DNA of 31,494 nt from DATKXU01 sp035528905 (GCA_035528905.1 DATKXU010000078.1:1-31494), one strand, 5' to 3'; counted from the first letter of the stretch, positions 15,139 through 23,368 are shown. Numbers and translations are program-made. Notes: a model not told the origin generated them from the letters alone.

Positions 15139-16308
15139 ATGCTCGAATTCGCCAAGATTCTCCGCGATATAGACAACCTCGGACGAGAGCGCGCCGAGTC
15201 GCTTGCCGGACTGCCTGACGAACTGAAGCGCGCAGAGGTTGTCATGTCCGCGATCTGCGGAGACCTGGACAGCGCCGGGAGACGCATAGGCGCCGCGAGG
15301 ACTTCCTGGCTTACCACGACCTTCGACGAGCCGCCCGATAGGGTCTACGATCTTCCCGACGCGCCTCCATGCCATGTGGTAGTTGCCGCGGACGGCTCGC
15401 AGATCATGCCGGGCAAGCATGAGGTCACGCTCTGCTACCTGCTGAACGTTGCCAGCGTGATACTCTATTACGGCATCGGCGAGCGCCCTGTGTCCACAAC
15501 GGCTCCGAAGCTTTGCTATCGGGACGAAGACCTCTTCGAGGAGCCATACGGAGGCCGGCGCGTTCCGGTCAACGACAAGCTCCTGGCGATGCGCCGGACT
15601 CTCGCGGAGAGCGCCGAATTGGAATCCGCAATACGGGCCGCGAAGGCGTCGGGAATCCCGGTCGTGGCCCTCTGGGACGGCAGCCTCATCCGGTGGGCAT
15701 TGGAGAATGAGCCGCCCGATTACAAGCAGCGGGCGCTGGACGAATACCTCCGCGTCTTCGATACTGCTATGGAACTCAGGGTTCCAATCGCGGGCTACAT
15801 CAGCGATCCGGGCAGCAAGGACTTCGTCAACTCGATGAGAATCATGCTCTGCCACAAGAGCGAAGTGAAGTGCGACAACTACGGCTATGCGGAATGCGAG
15901 ACGAAGGAGTGCGACGCCGTCGCAAGGTTGAAGGATTCGCACGTCTACCACGAGCGGCTTATGGGCGGAAAGCGCTCCGTCCTGTTCACGAGCAGCTCGA
16001 CCATTCTGGAGAAATACCGCGAACACGAAATCCGGGCGTTTTACATGGACGCAGGCAAAGAGACCGTGCGCATCGAAGTCCCGGAATGGGTCGCGGCGGA
16101 CCGGGAGTTGCTGGATTTGACACACGCCGTCTGCTGCGACCAGGCACGGAAGGGGCGCGGGTACCCGGTCGCGCTGGCGGAAGCTCACGAGCACGCAGTT
16201 GTCCGCAGTCCAGAGCGCAATGCGTTTTTTCAGATGATCGAGCGGTCCTTCATCAAGCACGGCGCGCGGGTAAGCCCTAGTCTCAAGAGGATTTCCAAGG
16301 GCTACTGA
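15139..16308 (+). CDS. nurA: NurA-family nuclease
   Basis: A 389-residue protein of the NurA family, Mn2+-dependent 5'-to-3' nucleases that work with the HerA translocase in processing double-strand DNA ends. Family motifs are AADGSQI (D85), ALWDGSLI (D180), GYISDPGSKDFVN (219-231), and the C-terminal GYPVALAEAHEHAVV (341-355) with conserved YP and H350. The frame is open back through tRNA-Leu to 14827, but the promoter at 15071-15100 puts the start at 15139, where GGGG lies eight bases upstream. A cysteine-rich patch (CHK, KCDNYGYAEC, KEC) at about 238-258 is unusual and could bind metal. It heads a plus-strand operon with herA. Confidence 0.88.
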   Translation: MLEFAKILRDIDNLGRERAESLAGLPDELKRAEVVMSAICGDLDSAGRRIGAARTSWLTTTFDEPPDRVYDLPDAPPCHVVVAADGSQIMPGKHEVTLCYLLNVASVILYYGIGERPVSTTAPKLCYRDEDLFEEPYGGRRVPVNDKLLAMRRTLAESAELESAIRAAKASGIPVVALWDGSLIRWALENEPPDYKQRALDEYLRVFDTAMELRVPIAGYISDPGSKDFVNSMRIMLCHKSEVKCDNYGYAECETKECDAVARLKDSHVYHERLMGGKRSVLFTSSSTILEKYREHEIRAFYMDAGKETVRIEVPEWVAADRELLDLTHAVCCDQARKGRGYPVALAEAHEHAVVRSPERNAFFQMIERSFIKHGARVSPSLKRISKGY

Positions 16309-16320
16309 CGCCCATGGCCG

Positions 16321-16356
16321 TTAGGAGAAAGGGTGAGTGGGAGAATGGGAGAGGAA
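16321..16356. repeat. Short purine-rich octad repeat at a gene start
   Basis: Four octads, GAGAAAGG, GTGAGTGG, GAGAATGG and GAGAGGAA, run through the ribosome-binding site and first codons of the gene at 16333. They resemble the octads at 9410-9470. The coding start of that gene thus appears to have been built partly from repeat sequence. Confidence 0.4.
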
Positions 16357-17085
16357 GCAGTCGGCGAGGTAATCGAGGCAAGTACAACGGAGTTCGTGGC
16401 GGAGAGCAGGGAACTTCATGCGCCTCCTCCATTCGGCAGCTTTGTGAAGGTGCCGTGGAATGGCGAGGAGAACTTGCAGGGGCTATCCGCGATCCAGTTG
16501 CAACCCAGTGCCTCGGAAGAAGACCCTTTCGACTCATTTCGCCAGAGCGCAGGCTCATTTGGATCGAGCTACCGAGACGTCGTCGAAGGGCAGGAGCCGG
16601 ATGAGACGCATCCTGGATTGGCGCCCGCCATCTACGCAGTCGTCCACCAGGCGACGACCGGCCCTGCTGATTCCGGGAGGCGGCTGCGGGCCTACTGGAA
16701 GGATGAAGAGCAGCTCAACGAGGAGCAGCCCGAATTGTCCGAGTGGCTCCTGGTGACCAATTTCAGCGCGATCGTCATCGGATATTCTGCAAACGGCAAG
16801 GTGAGGCAGTTTGTACCGCCGCAGCCGCCGAAGCTCCACTTGCCCGTGAATCCCTGCACAGCCGACGAGATAAGGCTCATCACGCGGAGAATGGATTTCC
16901 TGCGGACGCTCTCAAACTTCACTACTGCGCCGTCCGAAGAGGTGGTTGCAGCGTGCATCCGGGAGGCCAACGCCGCGCGGGGCGGCGATTTCGAATTCCT
17001 GGTAGCGGCGGGGAAGGAGCTGGCGAACCTGTTCAAGGATGACTATGACCGCCTGCAGGCCATCATGAGGAGGGTTATGCTGTGA
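16333..17085 (+). CDS. HAS-barrel-like protein encoded between NurA and HerA
   Basis: A 250-residue protein without a P-loop. Residues about 10-45 (GEVIEASTTEFVAES then PPFGSFVKV) look like the first strands of a HAS barrel, the small beta domain at the N-terminus of HerA and F1 ATPase subunits. A conserved-looking middle follows: TGPADSGRRLRAYW, EEQPELSEWLL, ATVIGY-like AIVIGYSANGKVRQ, VPPQPPKLHLPVNPC. The C-terminal third is helical and ends LFKDDYDRLQAIMRRV. It overlaps herA by four bases and starts 24 bases after nurA, so it is probably a third subunit. I know of no established function. The start is GTG with GGAG five bases upstream; ATG at 16345 is an alternative. Confidence 0.75.
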   Translation: MSGRMGEEAVGEVIEASTTEFVAESRELHAPPPFGSFVKVPWNGEENLQGLSAIQLQPSASEEDPFDSFRQSAGSFGSSYRDVVEGQEPDETHPGLAPAIYAVVHQATTGPADSGRRLRAYWKDEEQLNEEQPELSEWLLVTNFSAIVIGYSANGKVRQFVPPQPPKLHLPVNPCTADEIRLITRRMDFLRTLSNFTTAPSEEVVAACIREANAARGGDFEFLVAAGKELANLFKDDYDRLQAIMRRVML

Positions 17086-18746
17086 GCGATCAAGATTCCG
17101 ACAAGTCCGAGGCCACTCCCAGGCGCGAGCTCGGCCAGATAGTCAGCGGCTCGCTCACTAAGGGCCTCTGCATGAAGCTGAACTCCAACGAATCCGTGGA
17201 GGACGTCCGGGCCGGCAAGTTCGTCGTCGTGGACGGAGAGAAGCACCACTTCTTCACCATGATCACGGATGTAGTCCTGGACACCTCTGCGCAGGGACTC
17301 CTGGCGAACCCGCCGAGCCGGGAGAACCACCTCATGCGCCAGGTGCTGAGCGGCACAACCGCGTATGGCACTGTGGAGCTTCGCCCGATGCTAATGCTTC
17401 CAAAGCATACCAGCGAAACCGAGAGCGAACTGCGTCCTGTGAAGACAATACCGGGCCACTTCAGCGCCGTGTACACAGCTACCGCCGATGATGTAAGCCG
17501 GATATTCGGCGACGAAGCCCTCGATCCCAGGTACTTCCACGTCGGCACTCCGCTGGACATGGACACGCCCGTCTGCCTAAACCTGGAGCGGTTTATCGAG
17601 CGCAGCAACGGCATATTCGGCAAATCCGGCACGGGCAAGACCTTCCTGACCAAGATAGTCCTCTGCGGCATCATAAAGAATAGCAAGGCGGTGAACCTCG
17701 TCTTCGACATGCACAGCGAGTACGGATGGAAAGGAACAGTCGAAGGCGAGCGAGCCGAGGTGCGCGGGCTGAAGCAGTACTTCGGCGACCGGGTTGCAGT
17801 CTTCTCCCTGGACCCTGATTCTTCAAGGCGGCGAGGCGCGCCGATTGACTTCGAGGTGCAAATCCCCTACAGCCAGGTCAGCGTGGAGGACGTCGTCCTC
17901 CTGCAGAGCGAGCTGAACTTGTCTCCCACAGCGGTCGAAACCGGTTACGCGCTGGTGAGCAGATTCGGCGAGCAGCGGTGGCTAAGCAAGCTCTTGGGGA
18001 TGGACGCGGACACAATGGCTGAGTTCTGCGAGACGAACAATGTACACCAGGCCGCCCTGTCGGCGCTTCAGAGGAAACTGAGGGTGCTGGCGGAAAGCTG
18101 TAAGTCGTTCCTCAAGGACGATGCCGAGATCGAGGTTGACGATGCCGTAAAGCAAATGATGAGCTATCTGGAGACCGGAAAGAACGTCGTTCTGGAGTTC
18201 GGGCAGCACAAGCAACCGCTTCGGTACATGCTCGTCGCCAACATCCTGACCAGGCGAATACACGACATCTATGTGAAGAAGGTGGAGGAATTCCTTGGGG
18301 GTGATAAGCCCGACCCGCAGTCGCTTGTTATTACGATAGAGGAGGCGCACAAGTTCCTCAGCCCGGCGCTTGCGAATCAGACGATTTTCGGGACAATCGC
18401 CCGCGAGATGCGCAAGTACAATGTGACGCTGCTCGTGGTAGATCAGCGGCCATCGGGCATAGATGCGGAAATCCTCTCGCAGGTCGGTACCAAGATCACC
18501 TATCTGCTGAGCGACGAAAGAGACATCGAGGCCGTGCTCACAGGGGTGAGCAATGCGTCCGGCCTGCGCGGTGTCCTCGCCAGCCTGGACAGCAAGCAGC
18601 AGGCGCTCGTGCTGGGGCATGCCGTGCCGATGCCGGTCGTCATCCAGACGAGAGAATATGACGATGAGAATTTCCGTCTCAGCATGATGCGAGCCGACAG
18701 GCCGGACGAACTGATCGAGCGCGATAGGGAACGCGACTTCTCGTAG
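17082..18746 (+). CDS. herA: HerA-family hexameric ATPase / DNA translocase
   Basis: A 554-residue FtsK/HerA-superfamily ATPase. An N-terminal HAS-barrel domain (about 16-130, beginning LGQIVSGSLTKGL) is followed by the RecA-like core with Walker A GIFGKSGTGKTF (177-188) and Walker B LVITIEEAHKF (415-425, E420/E421). DQRPSGID (454-461) is the motif before the arginine-finger region. HerA forms a hexameric ring that pumps DNA to the NurA nuclease at broken ends. The GTG start overlaps the previous stop in GTGA, so the two genes are translationally coupled. The neighbourhood supports the NurA partnership rather than the SIR2- or DUF4297-linked HerA defence systems. Confidence 0.92.
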   Translation: MSDQDSDKSEATPRRELGQIVSGSLTKGLCMKLNSNESVEDVRAGKFVVVDGEKHHFFTMITDVVLDTSAQGLLANPPSRENHLMRQVLSGTTAYGTVELRPMLMLPKHTSETESELRPVKTIPGHFSAVYTATADDVSRIFGDEALDPRYFHVGTPLDMDTPVCLNLERFIERSNGIFGKSGTGKTFLTKIVLCGIIKNSKAVNLVFDMHSEYGWKGTVEGERAEVRGLKQYFGDRVAVFSLDPDSSRRRGAPIDFEVQIPYSQVSVEDVVLLQSELNLSPTAVETGYALVSRFGEQRWLSKLLGMDADTMAEFCETNNVHQAALSALQRKLRVLAESCKSFLKDDAEIEVDDAVKQMMSYLETGKNVVLEFGQHKQPLRYMLVANILTRRIHDIYVKKVEEFLGGDKPDPQSLVITIEEAHKFLSPALANQTIFGTIAREMRKYNVTLLVVDQRPSGIDAEILSQVGTKITYLLSDERDIEAVLTGVSNASGLRGVLASLDSKQQALVLGHAVPMPVVIQTREYDDENFRLSMMRADRPDELIERDRERDFS

Positions 18747-18760
18747 GGTAGGCAGGATTC

Positions 18761-20137
18761 TTGAGGAAAGCTTTCGCACTAATCTGCATCTTCGCCGCTG
18801 TGGCTATCGGCGCTCCGGTCGTATCCGACGAGGCTGCCCAGGAGCGCGCACACATCCGATACATGGATACCGATCTCTGGGCAGACACAATTACCGGAGC
18901 CCTGGAGGAGGATGTCGAGGCCTCCGGGAACATCCTTTTCAAGCAGGAAGACAGCCGCACACTCACCGGCGACAGCTTCACTTACAACTTCAGGAGCCGC
19001 ACGGGCCTGGCGCGGAATGCATCCCTGGCTGTGGATAATATCTACTTCCGCGGGAAGGAACTCAAGGTTGAACCAGGGCGTTACACAATCCGGCAATCGA
19101 GGTTCACAAGCTGTAGCAAGGACAAGCCCCACTACTATCTGTCCGCACGGGAACTGGTGATCGAACCAGACAAGGGCGTCGTCGCCCGCGACACGTCCTT
19201 GTACTTGCTCGGAACGAGGATTCTCACGATTCCGAATTATACCGCTGGACTCGGCCCAGAAGCACACCGCGGCATGAAGTTCCCCTCCGTTGGCATAAGC
19301 GACGAGTATGGAACGTACGCGGCGTACGAGTTTGACATTTCCAAGAGGCCGCGAACGATCGGCGGCCTGGATGTAAGGCTGTCCACCAGGCAGGCTCTGC
19401 AGGGAGGCGTTCTGTACGACCGACTGGCGGGACGACCGATGTTTGCGCGGTTGACATACCGGCAGCCCTTCTACGGCGGCGGGAGGCCCGACCTGTTGGT
19501 CTCCAGGCTTCCGGAAGTCGGGGTTCGGCTTTGCTCCGGCGGGGCAGCGGAGTCCTACGCCCTACTGCGGTCGCCGCTCGATCTGTCGGGCGCCACCATA
19601 TCGCCGATGCCGCCAGTCAAACGCGGGCGAAGGCTAAATGTGGTTACCGAGGTAGGCGTGGGCAGATTTACGGAAGAGCCGGACCGCATCTCCAGCAACC
19701 GTGCAGAGCTCCGAGCGGTCGCCTGGTTAGAACCGGTCGCTATCGGTTCTCGAACGCTGTTCTCGCCCGGAGTCTCAGCGCGGCTTTCTCATTACGAGAC
19801 CGGCCAGGCCTACAATGCGCTTTCGCTGAGGCTTGCCGTCGCACGGCAGTTGGGACCGGACTCATTCGTCTCGTTGTCGTACATCACGAACTCCGTGCAC
19901 GGCGGCACACCGTTCCAGTTTGACCGAGTCGAGCTTAGAGAAGAAGTTGCGGGTAAGATTCGATTCCCTCTGGGCGACCTGACATTGGAGCTGGGCGGCA
20001 GGTATGACGTCCGCAATCCAGGCTTGTTCGACACGGAGATCTCGGTAGCGCAGAAGTTCCACTGCCTCGAGCCGAAGATCACCTGGCGCAGCCGGTTCAA
20101 GGAGTTCTCGCTCGGCATAGGGCTGGTCGGGTTCTGA
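18761..20137 (+). CDS. LptD-like outer-membrane LPS-assembly protein
   Basis: A 458-residue exported protein with a signal peptide (about 1-18). Residues about 30-105 form an LptA/OstA-like beta-jellyroll (ITGALEEDVEASGNILF, then DSFTYNFRSRTGLARNA). The segment FTSCSKDKPHYYLSARELVIEPDKGVVARDTSLYLLGTRILTIPNY matches in pattern the end of the LptD N-domain. The rest reads like alternating beta strands of an outer-membrane barrel and ends in aromatic F (LVGF). It is much shorter than classical LptD (about 750-800), so barrel size or function may differ. The start is TTG at 18761, with AGGA just upstream, 14 bases after herA. The link to DNA repair is presumably only transcriptional. Confidence 0.72.
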   Translation: MRKAFALICIFAAVAIGAPVVSDEAAQERAHIRYMDTDLWADTITGALEEDVEASGNILFKQEDSRTLTGDSFTYNFRSRTGLARNASLAVDNIYFRGKELKVEPGRYTIRQSRFTSCSKDKPHYYLSARELVIEPDKGVVARDTSLYLLGTRILTIPNYTAGLGPEAHRGMKFPSVGISDEYGTYAAYEFDISKRPRTIGGLDVRLSTRQALQGGVLYDRLAGRPMFARLTYRQPFYGGGRPDLLVSRLPEVGVRLCSGGAAESYALLRSPLDLSGATISPMPPVKRGRRLNVVTEVGVGRFTEEPDRISSNRAELRAVAWLEPVAIGSRTLFSPGVSARLSHYETGQAYNALSLRLAVARQLGPDSFVSLSYITNSVHGGTPFQFDRVELREEVAGKIRFPLGDLTLELGGRYDVRNPGLFDTEISVAQKFHCLEPKITWRSRFKEFSLGIGLVGF

Positions 20138-20144
20138 AAAGCAA

Positions 20145-20187
20145 ACAGCTCGTCCGCGACTCCCTTGACGGGGCACGGACGAGCTGT
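20145..20187. terminator. Bidirectional hairpin between convergent genes
   Basis: A 12 bp perfect stem (ACAGCTCGTCCG at 20145-20156 with its complement at 20176-20187) and a 19 nt loop, between the LptD-like gene and the minus-strand gene ending at 20223. There is no T run on the plus side, so termination is inferred from position and stem strength. Confidence 0.65.
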
Positions 20188-20222
20188 GTCAGCATATGAG
20201 GCTCAGGATTGGCCGGGGCTAC

Positions 20223-20537
20223 CTAATGGTCATGCTTCTCCTTATCCCGGCCGGGGAATTCGCTCTCCGAGTGGTCTTCCTCTTCATATTCGGAGTATGC
20301 CGCTTCTATGCGTTGCGCTGCGCCTTCCCAATCCAGCTTCCCGAACGGAGTCTCTTCCTGCTCCTGGAATATGTGCCCGTGCACCGGGCAGAACAGTGAC
20401 CGAGTGCTGAACGTGCTCTGCCGCACCACGCTCAGTCGCTCACCGCAGTCCTGGTGTGGACACTGCGGAGTCTCGTTCCGGCGGAATGCCGCCTCAGCAG
20501 CTCTGATGAGTTCCTTGGCGTATGTATCCCTTGTCAT
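20223..20537 (-). CDS. Small protein with CxxxxC / CxxH zinc-ribbon-like sites
   Basis: A 104-residue protein I do not recognise. Cys/His pairs CPHQDC (residues 26-31) and FCPVHGH (about 49-55) flank a short spacer and could bind one metal ion; the remainder is helical, with an acidic, His-rich tail (YEEEDHSESEFPGRDKEKHDH). It is supported as a gene by a strong promoter at 20644-20672 and a shared hairpin terminator. The ribosome-binding site is weak (GTAGAG about five bases upstream). The 100 nt leader also contains an 11-codon open frame (start near 20599) and an inverted CTCGGCC/GGCCGAG pair. Confidence 0.65.
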   Translation of the reverse strand: MTRDTYAKELIRAAEAAFRRNETPQCPHQDCGERLSVVRQSTFSTRSLFCPVHGHIFQEQEETPFGKLDWEGAAQRIEAAYSEYEEEDHSESEFPGRDKEKHDH

Positions 20538-20643
20538 AGCTACTCTACAAACCCCCAGCTCGGCCTAGCCTAGTGCATAACACTCTCGACTTGCGCGGGC
20601 TTCATGGCCGAGTGACCTTGCTCTTACGCCTCGCCGCGCGAAT

Positions 20644-20672
20644 ATTATAGCATATAGCTCCGTCGAACGCAA
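20644..20672 (-). promoter_or_regulatory. Extended -10 promoter of the small zinc-ribbon-like gene
   Basis: On the minus strand TTGCGT (20667-20672), 17 bp, then TGC-TATAAT (20644-20649). Predicted start near 20637. Confidence 0.82.
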
Positions 20673-20706
20673 GTTCGATTATTCGCTAGCGGCAATCGGT
20701 TTCGCC

Positions 20707-21675
20707 CTAGCCTCTGATCCTGTCCAGGAAGAATTGGAAGAACCGGCCGGCGTCTACCTCAGTGCATATGCGCGCATTCGGAGGCTCTGGAGTGAGAGGA
20801 TTAGGACGGAGGTCGCATACGGTCATGCCCATCGTGATGCCGGCGGCGGTCTCTATCTGCACGAACCCTTCCTGCACGCCGCAGAACGTCGGGTCAATGC
20901 AGACGCCCACCGCCAGCGGGTCGTGCAGATAGCAGCCTGGAAAGCCCTCGGTATGCATGTGGTATCTCACATATCCGCGGGTGAGATCGCTGACGAATCT
21001 AGACAACCTTGTCCCCACCGGCTGGATTTCCTTGACGATATGCCCCATCTCCAGGCATACCCGCTCGGTCACGTCGAGTGGCACGAATGTCATCGGGATT
21101 CCTGAGTCGAGGACCACTTGCGCGGCATGGGGGTCTACGAAGATGTTGAATTCGGCCACGGGCGTGGTATTCCCGTACACGCGGAATGCCCCGCCCATGC
21201 AGATGATCTCCTTGAAGCCCGCCATGCGCTTCGGATGTTCGAGGATCGCCTTGGCGACGTTCGTCAGCGGGCCAATCGTTATCAGGGAGATGTCACCCGC
21301 GTGCCTGTCCGCCAGATCCGCAAGCAACTCGAAAGCGGGCATCGAGCTCGGAGACGCCGTAGGCCTCGCATATTTCAGAGCGCCCGTCTCCTCCATCAGG
21401 GCGTGCAGACCGCCTAATCCATCGGCGCCATGAACTTCCGGCGCTGTGAACAAGGGCTTGACGAGGGGATCCGCTGCTCCCTTCGCAACCGGCGGCGGTT
21501 CCTCGAGTTCGAGCACGTCGAGCACGCGGAGCACGTTCTCGGTGCATAGGTCAACGTGGACATTGCCGCTCACCGTGGTTATCGCCTCGACGCGCAGTTC
21601 CGGCGACCGAAGAGCGAGAATGAGCGCCAGGGCATCGTCCACCCCGGCATCTGTGTCTATCACGACGCGCTTCAT
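20707..21675 (-). CDS. Inosine-uridine-preferring nucleoside hydrolase family protein
   Basis: A 322-residue Ca2+-dependent N-ribohydrolase that cleaves ribonucleosides to base and ribose. The family signature MKRVVIDTDAGVDDALAL at the N-terminus carries the calcium-binding aspartates (D9, D13, D14). Further signatures are TIGPLTNVAKA, MGGAF, EFNIFVDPHAA and HDPLAVGVCIDP with the late catalytic His-Asp. Which nucleoside is preferred cannot be read from sequence. The frame is open far upstream to 22080, inside gdhA, but the start at 21675 matches the family and has AGAGG just upstream. It lies downstream of gdhA in the same direction, separated by a terminator-like hairpin. Confidence 0.93.
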   Translation of the reverse strand: MKRVVIDTDAGVDDALALILALRSPELRVEAITTVSGNVHVDLCTENVLRVLDVLELEEPPPVAKGAADPLVKPLFTAPEVHGADGLGGLHALMEETGALKYARPTASPSSMPAFELLADLADRHAGDISLITIGPLTNVAKAILEHPKRMAGFKEIICMGGAFRVYGNTTPVAEFNIFVDPHAAQVVLDSGIPMTFVPLDVTERVCLEMGHIVKEIQPVGTRLSRFVSDLTRGYVRYHMHTEGFPGCYLHDPLAVGVCIDPTFCGVQEGFVQIETAAGITMGMTVCDLRPNPLTPEPPNARICTEVDAGRFFQFFLDRIRG

Positions 21676-21801
21676 GATCCTCTTTCCACAGGTGAAGATT
21701 CGCTCTGCATCGAGCTTTTCCTTTGCCGGTGTCAGTGGAGCGCATATCCGGAGTAGATGGAGCCCGCTCGCGGCCTCTTTTCCGATGCAGCTATACATGA
21801 A

Positions 21802-21826
21802 AGGGCCGGGGATGAACCCCGGCCCT
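21802..21826 (-). terminator. Terminator-like hairpin after gdhA
   Basis: A perfect 10 bp GC-rich stem (AGGGCCGGGG and its complement) with a 5 nt loop, 26 bp after the gdhA stop. Only three T residues follow on the minus strand, so termination may be partial. No promoter was found in the remaining 125 bp before the nucleoside hydrolase. Confidence 0.7.
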
Positions 21827-21851
21827 CCTACTTGGCGTCTCGGCGTTGGGT

Positions 21852-23099
21852 TCAAACCCAGCCGCGGAGCTTCATGGCCTCGGCCACGCGCTGCACCGCC
21901 ACCATGTACGCCGCCGTGCGCATGTCTACCTTGTGCTCCAGGGAGATCGCCAGCACATCGTTGAAAGCCTTCGTCATCTTCTTCTCCAGCTTCTCGTGGA
22001 CCTCTGGTTCCTCCCAGTAGCACGAGTTCAGGTTCTGCACCCACTCGAAGTAGGACACAGTCACGCCGCCCGCGTTGCACAGGAAGTCGGGGATCACAAA
22101 GCGGCCACTCTTATAGAGAATGTCATCCGCCTCCGGCGTCGTCGGGCCGTTCGCCAGCTCCGCGATGATCCTCGCCCTGATGCGCGCGGCATTTTCCTCA
22201 GTGATGACGTTCTCAAGAGCGGACGGGAACAGCACATCTACAGCCAGCTCAAGCAGCGCCTCATTGGAGACCGGCGTGGAGCCAGGAAAACCCACGACTG
22301 AGCCGGTCTTGCTCTTGTAATCCAGGACTGCATCGGCGTCGAGGCCCTGCGGCATCAGGATGCCGCCTTGGGAATCGCTGACGGCGATGACCTTCGAGCC
22401 GAACATCTGCTGGACCAACAAGGCCGCGTAGTAGCCGGCATTTCCGTAGCCCTGAACCGCCACCGTTGCCCCTGACAGGTCCATGTTCAGATGCTTGGCG
22501 GCCTCGCGGATAGTGTACATGCCGCCGCGGGCGGTTGCGTCACCGCGTCCCAGTGAGCCGCCGAGCGGGATAGGCTTGCCGGTGATAACGCCCGGGCAGT
22601 AGCACCCGCGCAGTTTGCTGAACTCATCCATCATCCAGGCCATGGTCTGCGGGTCGGTGTAGACATCCGGCGCCGGGATATCCCTTTCAGGCCCGATGAA
22701 CCGGCAGACCGCATCAACATAGGCCCTGCTGAGCCTCTGCAGTTCGGCCTGGGACATCTCCTTCGGGCTGCAGATGACACCACCCTTGCCACCGCCCAGT
22801 GGAATATCAACAACCGCGCACTTCCACGTCATCCACGCCGCCAGCGCGCGGATAGTATCTATCGTCTCATCGGGGTGAAATCGTATCCCGCCCTTGTTCG
22901 GCCCGCGAGCGTCGTTATACTGCACCCTAAAGCCTTTGAATACCTTCACCTCGCCGCTGTCCATTTTCACGGGCAGGCTTACATGCAGTTCCCGCATGGG
23001 CTCGCGAAGAATGGCGTGGATCCCCGGGTCCAGGTCCAGTTTCTTTGCCGCACGATCGAGTTGAGCTTGCGCAATGTCGAATGGGTTGCGAGTCGACAT
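21852..23099 (-). CDS. gdhA: Glutamate dehydrogenase (Glu/Leu/Phe/Val dehydrogenase family)
   Basis: A 415-residue hexameric-type glutamate dehydrogenase that interconverts glutamate and 2-oxoglutarate plus ammonia. The substrate and catalytic region is GPNKGGIRFHP (66-76) and DIPLGGGKGGV (98-108) with catalytic K105. The dinucleotide-binding fold begins VAVQGYGNAGYYAA. The length and the SSALENVITEENA-like FPSALENVITEENA are typical of the shorter GDH group. Whether NAD or NADP is used is not decided here. The ATG at 23099 has GAGGAGGT seven bases upstream. A strong promoter lies 270 bp upstream, leaving an unusually long, structured leader. Confidence 0.95.
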   Translation of the reverse strand: MSTRNPFDIAQAQLDRAAKKLDLDPGIHAILREPMRELHVSLPVKMDSGEVKVFKGFRVQYNDARGPNKGGIRFHPDETIDTIRALAAWMTWKCAVVDIPLGGGKGGVICSPKEMSQAELQRLSRAYVDAVCRFIGPERDIPAPDVYTDPQTMAWMMDEFSKLRGCYCPGVITGKPIPLGGSLGRGDATARGGMYTIREAAKHLNMDLSGATVAVQGYGNAGYYAALLVQQMFGSKVIAVSDSQGGILMPQGLDADAVLDYKSKTGSVVGFPGSTPVSNEALLELAVDVLFPSALENVITEENAARIRARIIAELANGPTTPEADDILYKSGRFVIPDFLCNAGGVTVSYFEWVQNLNSCYWEEPEVHEKLEKKMTKAFNDVLAISLEHKVDMRTAAYMVAVQRVAEAMKLRGWV

Positions 23100-23362
23100 C
23101 TAAGTACCTCCTCATCTTGTGTTCCGCGAGTACTGGATTGCAGTACCCTTCAGGACTCTCTACATACGGGCTACTCGGCCCGTCCAGTACCACCCCATCG
23201 TGAGTATGTACCCCGCGCCCCATCGTGCATAAGAGTGCCGCAACGCACTTCGCCAAGTCCACAGACACACAAACGCCCATTCGACAATCATTGTGAATGG
23301 GCGTCTGCAGCGACTGACCATATAGTGCTGCTTCGCACGTTTTTGCCACAACCGCTGTGGCC
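23100..23362 (-). promoter_or_regulatory. Long structured leader of gdhA
   Basis: About 260 nt between the predicted transcript start and the gdhA ATG, with no credible protein. Hairpins on the minus strand include GCCACA/TGTGGC near 23344-23360, the strong inverted repeat at 23273-23304, ACGGGC/GCCCGT (23165-23182) and GTACTG/CAGTAC (about 23126-23144). The phrase ACGATGGGG occurs twice; its second copy continues GTGGTAC, which resembles part of a T-box motif, but no other T-box element is evident. This could be an undescribed cis-regulatory RNA or a set of processing sites. Confidence 0.45.
23273..23304 (-). terminator. Near-perfect inverted repeat in the gdhA leader, terminator-like
   Basis: Arms of 15 bp (ACGCCCATTC-ACAAT and its complement) enclose one base and one bulged G. 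On the minus strand the stem is followed by TTTGTGTGT. It may terminate transcripts before gdhA or act as an operator; it lies about 60 bp downstream of the promoter. Confidence 0.55.
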
Positions 23363-23368
23363 TATCTA

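Noticed and set aside
17082..18746. HerA-based antiphage system (HerA with SIR2 or DUF4297)
   Set aside because: The partner is a NurA nuclease and no SIR2, DUF4297 or other defence effector is nearby.
21676..22080. Extended N-terminus of the nucleoside hydrolase frame
   Set aside because: It overlaps the end of gdhA and the intervening hairpin; the family start MKRVVIDTD is at 21675 with its own ribosome-binding site.
23195..23215. T-box-like phrase GGGGTGGTAC in the gdhA leader
   Set aside because: Only part of the T-box sequence matches and no stem I, specifier loop or following terminator with a T run could be recognised. Kept only as a note on the leader.
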